Assembly: GCF_001659605.2 (NCBI RefSeq)
Contig: NC_035169.2
Span: forward strand, 14,880,263 to 14,944,262
Length of the DNA: 64,000 bases
DNA from: Manihot esculenta
Lineage: Eukaryota > Streptophyta > Magnoliopsida > Malpighiales > Euphorbiaceae
Direction: 5' to 3'
The notes under the pieces are model-generated. The model was not told the DNA's origin. It did no database searches and worked only from the letters and a program-made list of their open reading frames with translations. The position numbers were made by a program, and so were the translations under genes. Of the stretch, positions 55,859-64,000 are shown in pieces (the stretch's first letter is position 1; each line of letters begins with the position of its first letter).

Positions 55859-57420
55859 ATGACCAGGTCTGAAAATAGTGGAATTCAGTTTGATCTAAAA
55901 ATCGAGAAGACTATAAAAATGTTTAGAAAAGCAATAAAGTTGTAAAAATAGGCCAATTCGGGATCCTCTCCACCATTTTCCCGATCCCCTCTGCCAACTG
56001 AAGACACCACGTCTTCAACACTAACCGAGCCTCCAATTGACACCAACTAAAGAGACACTATGGTCGCAGCTAATGCTGAAGAACAACCTCTTGTATCACA
56101 TACCTAGTGTTGAACGCACCCCTGGAATTGCGAACAAATATGATTCATATGTTATCAAAATTCCAAGGGTAGGATAATAAAGACCCATATCGTCATCTGA
56201 AAGAGTTTTACGTGGTTTGTCAAGTATGAGACCACAGGGAATAACTGACAAACAAATCAAGTTAGTAACTTTTTCTTTTACTTTGACTGAATCTGTTGAG
56301 GATTGGTTCTACTATTTACTCCCAAGTTCAATCACCACTTGGGCCCAAATTAGAGACTTGTTCTTAAAAAGATTTTTTTTCAACAACTAAAGCATCATCT
56401 ATAAGGAAGGAAATAAGTAGAATCAAATAAAGAAAAAATGAAACTCTCCATGAATATTGGAAACATTATAAGAAATTAATTGCAAGTTGTCCAAAATATG
56501 AAATCACTCCAAAACAGCTCAACCTTTACTTTTACGAAGGACTTTTGCCATTAGAATGGAGAATAATAGATGTTGCTAGTGGAGGAGCCATTGCAGAGAT
56601 GGAACCTAAAGAAAGTAAACTTTAACCTCGAAATTGGCTGCCAACTCTAGACAGTATGACCAAGATGAGGATATTCTTAGGAATGCGAATGAGGTAAGTA
56701 TTTCATCTTTAGATTCTAAAATTTCACAACTTACTGCTGCAATTCAATAATTGACTGCAGAAAATAATGTACAAACTTGTGGCATTTGCAAACAAGCCAA
56801 CCATCCCACAGATATGTATCCTACCCTTCAGGAAGGTGAGCAACAAGTTAATGCAATTGGAGGATTCAATGGACAATAAAGAAAGTATGACCCATTTTCA
56901 ATTGCGTACAATCCGGGGTGGAGAGATCATCCGCACATTAGCTATAGGAATAGATAGTAAAACTTCTAGCCAAGAGCAAATTATCAAACTGCAAAATCAG
57001 GTATGTCTTTAGAAGACATTATATAATCTCTTGCTAATAGCACTCTTGCTTTTTAACAGGAAATGAAATCCAGCATACAGAATTTGGACAACCAAGTGAG
57101 CCAACTTGCTACATCAGTAAGCAAGTTGGAATCTCCCAAACTATGTCAAATCCAAAACAGAATGCAAGCGTAGTTACGCCGCGAAGCAAAAAAATTGAAA
57201 ACTGCCAACTCGAAGAGGCTTGCCCAAGGTAGTACGATAGACCTGATGCCAAAAGCAAAATTGAAAATTCCAGCAGAGAACCAGCCCCAAAAATCAGAAG
57301 TAGAACACCCTCTAATCTAGGTAACACTTCCTCCTTTTCCTGAAAGACTTGCTCAATCAAAAAAGGAAATGAAAGAAAAAGAGAACTTGGAGATTTTTTG
57401 CAATAAAATCTAATCCAAGC
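55859..57420 (+). pseudogene. F Gag, decayed
   Basis: ATG 55859 (MTRSENSGIQFDLKIEKTIK). In changing frames: DPYRHLKEFYVVCQV, LHEYWKHYKKLIASCPKYEI, LYFYEGLLPLEWRIIDVASG, a knuckle CGICKQANHPTDMY (last Cys lost), AYNPGWRDHPHISYR, and near the end LPPFPERLAQSKKEMKEKE. This follows the Athila Gag order. More than ten stops or shifts. Confidence 0.85.
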
Positions 57421-58906
57421 CGATAGGCATGCTCATAATGGAGTTTGACAGAGAAAAGGTAAAATTTAATGTCTGTGATGCAATAAAGTATCTTGATGAT
57501 AATTTTTCTCGTTGCAGTATAGATGTAGTTGATCCTCTCGCTCAAGAAGCATTTGAATTAAGCAAAGAAGACAAATTAGAGGTAGTTCTAATTGAAAACT
57601 TAACATTGGATTGCCTTGACAATTGCACAACTCAATTTAATGAGGAGATCATAGAAATAGTTTGTTCATTGGACGCACCATAACATAAGGTAAGTACCTC
57701 TGACTCACTTTCAATACCGAATCTCACCACAAACTTCTCCCTTCTGTTATTCAGGCACCGGAAATTGAGCTAAAGCACTTTCTGCGCACCTGAAATATGT
57801 CTTCTTAGGAAGAGAGAACACCCTCCCAGTCATAGTTTCTAATAAACTGAGTGAGGGTGAAGAAGATAAACTTGTTCAGGTATTGAAAGAATATAAGGAA
57901 GCTGTTGGTTAGACAATCGCAACCTCAAGGGATTAAGTCCCTCTACATGCATGCACAAGATCCTCTTCGAAAAGGATAGTAAGCCAAAGAGGGAAGCACA
58001 AAGAAGATTGAACCCTCCTATGATGGAGGTTGTAAAAAAAGATGAATTAAAATTGCATGATGCAAGAATAATATATCTGATTTCAGACAGTAGATGGGTA
58101 AGTCCAGTCCAAGTCGGGCCCAATAAGATAGAAATAACAGTGATAACTAACTCAAAAAGAGATTTGGTTCCCACTCGTGTTCAAAATAGGTGGAGGATTT
58201 TTATTAGATACCTGTGGCCCTAAAAGACCAAGAGAAGACGACTTTCACATGTCCGTTTAGCACTTTTGCCTATAGAAGGATGTCTTTTGGGCTTTGCAAT
58301 GCACCAGTAACTTTCCAAAGATGTAATAAGCCCTTGGTATGTGGATCTGATGAACTATATGGTGACAAAAGTTTTCCAGCAGGAATTTCAAGAAGCAAAA
58401 AAGAGAAATTGAAACATGATGCACAATGATACGTGTGGGATAAGCAGTACTTATGGAAGTTCTATGCTGACCAAATAGTGAGGAGATGTGTCCCTGACAG
58501 TGAAATGGAGTCCATTCTTCGTTTCTGCCACTTAGAAGCTTGTGGAGGTTACTTCAGACCTAAGAGGACAGTAAGGAAGGTGTTAGAATGTGGACTCTAT
58601 TGGCTCAATGTATTCAAAGACTCCTATATGTTCTATAAGGCATGTTCCAATTGTCAAAAGACAAGTAACTTATGATACCGAGATTAAATGCCCCTTGCAC
58701 CAATGTTGGTAGTTGAAATTTTTTATGTATGGGGCATAGATTTTATGGATCCATTTCCCTCTTAATTTGGAAACCAATATATTCTACTTGCTGTTGACTA
58801 TGTTTTAAAGTGGGTGGAGGCTAAGGCCACTACAACTAATGATTCAAAAACTATTTCTATTTTCTTAAAAAATCATATATTTGCTAGGTTTGGAGTTCCA
58901 TGACTA
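57421..58906 (+). pseudogene. F Pol remnants: protease end, RT pieces, integrase
   Basis: It jumps from the Gag end to LIMEFDREKVKFNVCDAIKY (the end of protease; the active site is deleted). RT pieces follow: KREAQRRLNPPMMEVVKKDE (57970-58050), DSRWVSPVQVGPNKI, then after a gap LKDQEKTTFTCPFSTFAYRR, LCNAPVTFQRC. The catalytic FMDD box is deleted. Integrase: WKFYADQIVRRCVPDSEMES, HLEACGGYFRPKRTVRKVLE (zinc finger), CQKTSNL, then FMDPFPS and LAVDYVLKWVEAKAT with part of the core. Confidence 0.88.
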
Positions 58907-59015
58907 CATGTTCTGTAAGGCATGATCCAATCGTCAAAAGACAGGTAATTTAGGATACAGAGATTAAATGCCCCTTGCACCAATGCTGGTAGTTGAAATT
59001 CTTTATGTATGAGGT
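58907..59015 (+). repeat. Duplicated integrase fragment
   Basis: 'tgttctgtaaggcatgatcc' onward repeats 58630-58735 with about 10% difference, offset about 280 bp. Interrupted by the G LTR. Confidence 0.88.
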
Positions 59016-60379
59016 TGATCAGACCAAATTTAGACCCATTTATCATGTTGTTATTAATGTTAATTTATACATTTTCTGCCTAATTCTGTGGTTTTGATCT
59101 TATTTTACAGAAAATGGTGTAAAGAGGTAATTTTGTGAAAATGCTTTTAAAACTGCCTAAAAGAGGATAAAACAGAACAAGTTGTTTGCCCAAGCCAAGT
59201 TACAGCTGAAGTGAAGATAAATAAAGAAAGTGCAGACAACAGAGTAATTTGAAATTCAAATTTGAAATCTTCAAGAAGTCTTTCCCTTATTAAAAATGTG
59301 AAGACACCTCAGCATTCAATTCGGCTTATTTAGGAAGCCAAATCTCAAGAAGACACATTTGCCTTGCAAGAATTTAAAATTCAAAATTCAAAATTCAAAA
59401 GAAGGCTCCACCTCATCAAGGAAACCTAGGGCAACACTTTCAGCTATAAAAACATCACAAGAGCCGCACACCACACCTCTTCTACACACCTTCAGATTGC
59501 AAGACGCCTTCCTCTCCAAGCCGCTGGTTCCTTCTTCTTCTTCTCTTTCTTTTATTTTTTGTTTTGTTTCAACCATGAGTGGCTGATACCTCTTTTTCTA
59601 GTTGAAGATTAGGTGAAACTTTAGTTGTTTTATGGATTGGGAGATCTGAACATATTATGTTTATCTTTTATTTATCAATATTTATGCAATTTCATTCTTA
59701 ATTCCATTGTTGCTTTGTTGTTTAGATCAATAGGACCCATTGATTCTTGCTTGCAAAGTGATAATTTGTTAGTTTAGATAGTTTTAAGTCCGTAATTGCT
59801 TGGATTATTCAAACATAAGTAACTCTTAGTGTAAAAACTAAGGAAATTGCATGATCTAGCAATACCACCATGCGTTTGGGTAGCTAAAATTAGGTCTCTC
59901 TATTTCTTAATGTAATTGACAGTTGTTAGATGCCAAAAGCCCAAGGACGTTCCTTGGCAACTTGTTGATTAGTGATTAATTAGAGGACGTTCCCTAGATA
60001 ATCTATGCTTAAGGAGGGATATGGTGGTGAGAAGCGTCTTCCACCCGATAATTAATTTATTGAATCAAATAAAGGAATATTTGTATCAATGATCAATCCC
60101 AACAACTGAAGTGGATTCAATTCTTCAACTAGAGTCTTTATCATTATTGAATTCCTTTACTTTAATTATTTGCTTTACTTTGTTGCCTTTAATTCTAGTT
60201 CAATTCATCAATCTCAAAACCCCCATTTTATTTTACTTTCAGTTTATTTACTTAGTCTTGCTAAGGAAAATAGATAAGTATCAATTTCCTGTAAATTCGA
60301 TCATTTTACCACTATCTACAGTTGTAAAATTGTTGATAACCAAAAAGGTTATTTTTTGACCGGTTTCGACAACCGCACA
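59016..60379 (+). repeat. 5' LTR of G
   Basis: 1,364 bp, TGATCAGACC...CAACCGCACA, same family as the D LTRs. Confidence 0.92.
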
Positions 60380-60388
60380 GTTAAAAAT

Positions 60389-60406
60389 TAGCGCCGTTGC
60401 CGGGAA
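60389..60406 (+). promoter_or_regulatory. Primer binding site of G
   Basis: TAGCGCCGTTGCCGGGAA, nine bases from the LTR; the second base is A for G (a transition). Confidence 0.9.
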
Positions 60407-60434
60407 ATTGATTTAACTAATTTATTTTTCTTTC

Positions 60435-62160
60435 ATGACTAGGGCCGGACACAAGGAAACTCTGTCTTACGATCCAGAAATTGAGCGTACAATCAAGCGA
60501 CTTGGGAAGCAAGCAACCCGACTTTGGGAGCAAGCCACCACCGAACCAGAATCTGCCCCCAAGGAGCCAGCAACACACATTGCAGCATCACTTGCTGCAG
60601 AAACAGAATCAGCACCTGCTAAACTTGACCAAACAGCTGCGAAGATGGCTGAAATCGATAGACAACCTCCTGCACATGCTGAACCTGCTGTTCATAATGA
60701 ACTCATACCAGAAAATCCAGCAATGAGGGCACCAATATCAAGAGAAAGAACACTGAGAGAGTTGGTAGCCCCTTTAAGCGATCAAGCACCTCTCTGCATC
60801 ACCTATCCGCCATTGATAGCCCCCTCTTAAGCTAAAAACAGGTTTGATACACCTCCTACCTAAATTCAAAGGTTTGGAGAATGAAAATCCATATAAGCAC
60901 TTGAAAGAATTTCACATAGTATGTTCATCCATAAGGCCGCAAGGCATATCTGAAGAGCATGTGAAACTGAGAGCATTCCCATTCTCACTTGATGATTATG
61001 CCAAATATTGGTTATTTTACCTACCACCCGATTCAATCACTTCTTAGGATGGTATGGTTAGAACTTTTCTAAACAAATATTTCCCAACTTTTAAAGCCAT
61101 AGGCATAAGAAGAGAGATAAGTGGCATTAAGCAAAAAGAGATTGAGAACTTGTATGAGTATTGGGAAAGATTTAAGAGATTGTGCACAAGATGTCCTCAA
61201 CATGACATTTCAGATAAATCACTCATAGAATTCTTCTATGGAGGTTTGCTACCATTCGAAAGGAAATTCATTGATGTAGCATGTGGAGGTTCAATTGAAG
61301 ATAGAACACCTCAAGCAATTAGAGAGTTGATTTCAACACTTGCAGCAACATCTAGACAATATGGAGATGAAAGGCAGCTGCCAAGAAAAGTCAATGAGAT
61401 AAGTACATCTGCTCTCACTTCTCAAATTTCTAAACTAACATTTGTTGTGAAAAGTCTTGTCATAGGTCAAGCTCAACAACTTCAGCAAATTAGACCATGT
61501 GGGATATGTTCACATGTAGGACACCCAACTGATCAATGTCCTACACTTTAAGAGGATGACCAGCAAGTAAATGAAATTGGTGGATTCAATGGCCAGCCAA
61601 GACATGATCCCTACTCTAACACCTACAATCCAGGTTGGAGAGACCATCCGAACTTCAGCTATGCCAGGGCTAACAATTACCAAAATTATCAAAGAAATCC
61701 AGCCCAAACAGCACCTCAAAATTCCAACATGCACCTTGAGGAGATGATGAAGTCATTGGCAAATTCTATCCAAAACCTCTAATAGCAAATGGGTCAAATA
61801 GCCACCTTAGTGAGCAAGCATGAGTCTTAAGGAAAGTTGCCATCCCAAACAGAAGTCAATCCCAAGCAAAATGTAAGTTCTATCATGTTAAGAAGTGGGA
61901 AAGAGTTTTAGGATGTCAAGACTGATAATGGAAGTTCACAAGTGCAAAGACAAGCTGCTGAAGAAAAACAGCGAGAAAACTGTTTGTCCAAACAAACTGG
62001 TCAAACAAAACCAGTACACTAGCAAAAGGCAGACCAGCAAGCAACATTCAAGATTCCACCTCCCTTTCCAAAAAGGTTTGAAAAATCACAAGAAGAAAAA
62101 GAAGAAAGAGAGATCCTTGAAACCTTTAGGAAAGTGGAGATCAACATACCGTAGCTTGAC
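60435..62160 (+). pseudogene. gag: G Gag with nonsense codons
   Basis: ATG 60435 (MTRAGHKETLSYDPEIERTI). A one-base shift occurs at about 60828-60845. Then the capsid domain: FPFSLDDYAKYWLFYLPPDS, TFKAIGIRREISGIKQKE, FFYGGLLPFERKFIDVACGG. The zinc knuckle CGICSHVGHPTDQC is intact (about 61498-61540). Nonsense codons include TAG 61045 (Trp in relatives), TAA 61549 (Gln) and further stops at about 61780, 61827, 61907, 62020 and 62152, several at Gln or Trp positions. It ends with PPPFPKRFEKSQ before protease. Confidence 0.92.
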
Positions 62161-62710
62161 GCTGTGAAACAAATTCCAAAGTATGCAAAATTCTTGAAAG
62201 AACTGCGCACTAACCGAAGAAAGCTTACCGAGAAAGAAAAGGTAAGTGTGGTAGAAGTTGTGACAGCTGCCATAAAGAGAGAACTCCCAGCCAAGTGCAA
62301 AGATAGAGGGATGTTTGCTGTCTCTTGCAAAATTGGCAATGTGGGCATCAAAAAGGTCATGTGTGACTTAGGTGCATCAATTAATGTTATGCCTCTTTCT
62401 ATTTATAATTTTTTGAATGCAGGTGCACTTAAAGACACTAGAGTGGTCATTCAATTGGCTGACAGATCTGTAATATATCCAAAAGGAGTTCTAGAAGATG
62501 TTCTAGTGCAAGTAGATTAACTTGTCTTTTCAGCAGATTTCTATGTGATTGATATGGAGGAAGACAATAGCAACACAACTTTAGACATCCTACTTAGACG
62601 ACCTTTCTTGAGCACAGTCAGAACTAAAATAGATGTGCATGATGGCACATTAACTATGGAATTTGAAGGGGAAGTAATAAAATTTAATGTTTATGATGCC
62701 ATGAAATATC
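62161..62710 (+). pseudogene. G protease, interrupted
   Basis: Frame from about 62161: VKQIPKYAKFLKELRTNRRK, then VMCDLGASINVMPLSIYN with the catalytic Asp near 62365. A TAA at 62518 replaces a Gln codon (VDQLVF in E). It continues with VIDMEEDNSNTT, LLRRPFLSTVRTKID, and is cut after DAMKY by the LTR at 62711. Confidence 0.92.
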
Positions 62711-63091
62711 TGTTAGGGAATTCAGAGATTTACTACAACCCAAACACGCAGCGGAAAAATTAAAATCTCTTATTTCCTTCCCGGGATCTATATGCTTCGT
62801 TTAATTCGAAAGGAAGGATAAGCTACTAACCTGTTAGACTCAATGAGAAGATACAATCCTGGACTCAAGGTGCTGCTCTTTCAATGAACACCCGCTATGA
62901 TATCGACACGAACGTCTCTTATCCTTTTGGAGTGTTAGCTCACTTTGATGGATAAGCTATGTATTTTAATCTGCAGCTTCAAAACGAATTCTCAAAAACA
63001 TGTCCCCCACAATTCGCAGCAGGAGTTATATACGTTTTTAAGTCTTTCAGTTTTCCCACACTTCTTTTCGTAAAAGAGTTGTGTGCATAAC
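62711..63091 (-). repeat. Fragment of an LTR related to 4991-6482
   Basis: TGTTAGGGAATTC... is the inverted counterpart of the right third of the solo LTR (about 6482 back to 6095). It is cut by another LTR at 63092. Preceding 5-mer ATATC may be its target site. Confidence 0.87.
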
Positions 63092-64000
63092 TGTAACGAC
63101 CCAAAAATCGGACCGCTACCGGCGCTAGGATCCAGATCGGCTTAAGGCCACCGGGACCCGTAGCAAGCCTAACATACATCCTGCATACCTGTTTAATCCC
63201 ATACATGATCAAACATATACATAAGAATTTTGAACTTTCTCTTTCATTCACCAAGCTTAACCTGTGCATGCACAACTCATAACCATAAACATCAAACCCC
63301 ACACTGGAGCCCTCAACAAATGCTCCAATGAGGTAACATATCATACATAAAGCCTGGTTTACATAAACAATGATAAAACATTTTATAGATCATGTACAAA
63401 GGGATTAACCAACATACTAGGGTCAAGCACAACTCTAAACCTCATTAAACATCATTACATTACATTACTGTACTATACTTTACATTACATCATTTTCATG
63501 TCCACATCTAGCTATTACATAAAACATGACTTCTTATTCTTGCTGACCTCCTGATTCTATCCCGTACTTGCAACCTGGGGGATTAAGGGAATGGAGTGAG
63601 CTACTAGAGCCCAGTGAGCAGAATAGTAAAACATTTAAAACATATGCTATCATAGAATGCATCACATCACAGACAAATCACATTAAGGATGAACTTGTCA
63701 CCAATAGCCCACTACACATTCCAATAGTGCTAGGGGCGTAGAATGGGCCTCACTGGTCTTTCTCTTACATTAACATACATAACATTCCAATATGCCAGGG
63801 GCGTAGAATAGGCCTCACTGGTCTTTCTCTTACATAGTGCCAGGGGCGTAGAATGGGCCTCATTGGTCTTTCATACCATATCATCACTATCTCATATCAT
63901 ATCATATCATAGTGCAGGCTAAAGGATCATCCAACATTCATCCACATCAACAACATAATATGCAATGCAACATATTCGTGGATTCTAATGCAAGCACCCT
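63092..64000 (-). repeat. Chromovirus LTR, partial, related to the Tekay-like family
   Basis: TGTAACGACCC, then GGACCGCTACCGGCGCTAGG, is the inverse of the LTR end at 36780-36822, and the order of features matches back to the 'ccctggc' repeats. There are three 'aggggcgtagaatgggcctc' units at 63730-63870. Divergence is high, so it is a different subfamily. The window ends within it. Confidence 0.88.

Larger units (their letters stand above)
54871..59015 (+). mobile_element. Athila-like element F, heavily decayed
   Basis: Partial 5' LTR (54871 to about 55803), PBS 55816-55834, gag from 55859, remnants of RT and integrase. It is a different subfamily from D, E and G (LTR hardly alignable). Its right part is cut by the LTR of G at 59016. 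Confidence 0.85.
59016..62710 (+). mobile_element. Athila-like element G, right part cut off
   Basis: LTR 59016-60379, PBS 60389-60406, gag from 60435, protease to 62710, where another LTR is inserted. Closest in the window to E and D. RT onward would lie beyond the window. Confidence 0.92.

Noticed and set aside
62979..63344. 121-codon minus-strand ORF
   Set aside because: It spans the joint of two LTRs and matches no protein.

Overview
This is nuclear DNA from a flowering plant. It consists almost entirely of nested, decayed retrotransposons, and I found no intact host gene, no tRNA or rRNA gene and no CRISPR. The evidence for a plant is direct: PBS motifs of the plant Copia/chromovirus type (TGGTATCAGAGC) and Athila/Tat type (TGGCGCCGTTGCCGGG-like), Athila-, Tat- and Tekay-type Gag/Pol remnants, L1-like LINEs with DUF4283-like ORF1, and AT-rich spacers with microsatellites. 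A woody eudicot such as a Euphorbiaceae species is my guess only; no host gene allows placement.

Layout. (1) 1-1183 is an AT-rich flank. (2) 1184-16016 is one minus-strand Tat-like Ty3/gypsy element with 5-bp target duplications (GTTCT). Its pol is almost wholly deleted. It carries an antisense ORF and a tandem-repeat 3' region, and was invaded by a solo LTR (4991-6482, TSD GGTGG) and a young non-autonomous Athila-like element (6620-13726, TSD GAAGG). (3) 16022-26430 holds a short plus-strand LINE 3' end and a long minus-strand L1-like LINE, split by a Ty1/copia element (19568-24051) whose whole polyprotein frame is preserved except for six nonsense codons. (4) 26862-32002 is an old minus-strand copia. 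(5) 32687-43875 holds a Tat-like LTR and leader, then a 71/72-bp alternating tandem array. The array is split by a Tekay-like chromovirus derivative (34498-42665, TSD ACCAC) that keeps an open mini-Gag but only rubble of pol.

(6) 43876-62710 is a pile-up of Athila-like copies: an LTR-3'UTR-LTR derivative (D, plus), a minus-strand copy with PR/RT/RNase H but no integrase (E, interrupted by a solo LTR at 51863-53600, TSD GTAAG), a degraded plus-strand relative (F), and a plus-strand copy with gag and protease (G). (7) G is cut at 62711 by an LTR related to the solo LTR of region 2, which is itself cut at 63092 by a chromovirus LTR running off the window.

No genes here act together as a host pathway. 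The working parts are those of retrotransposons: LTR promoters, tRNA primer sites, Gag, protease, reverse transcriptase/RNase H and integrase. The most unusual signals are two unrelated families that each carry many copies of a short private dyad (TGATTTGGGCAAATCA in the Athila-like derivative, where it is also translated as DLPKS in Gag; TTCGGCNGCCGAA in the chromovirus LTR), a copia whose LTR appears to begin TA rather than TG, and elements with similar LTRs around wrecked pol regions, which suggests mobilisation in trans.
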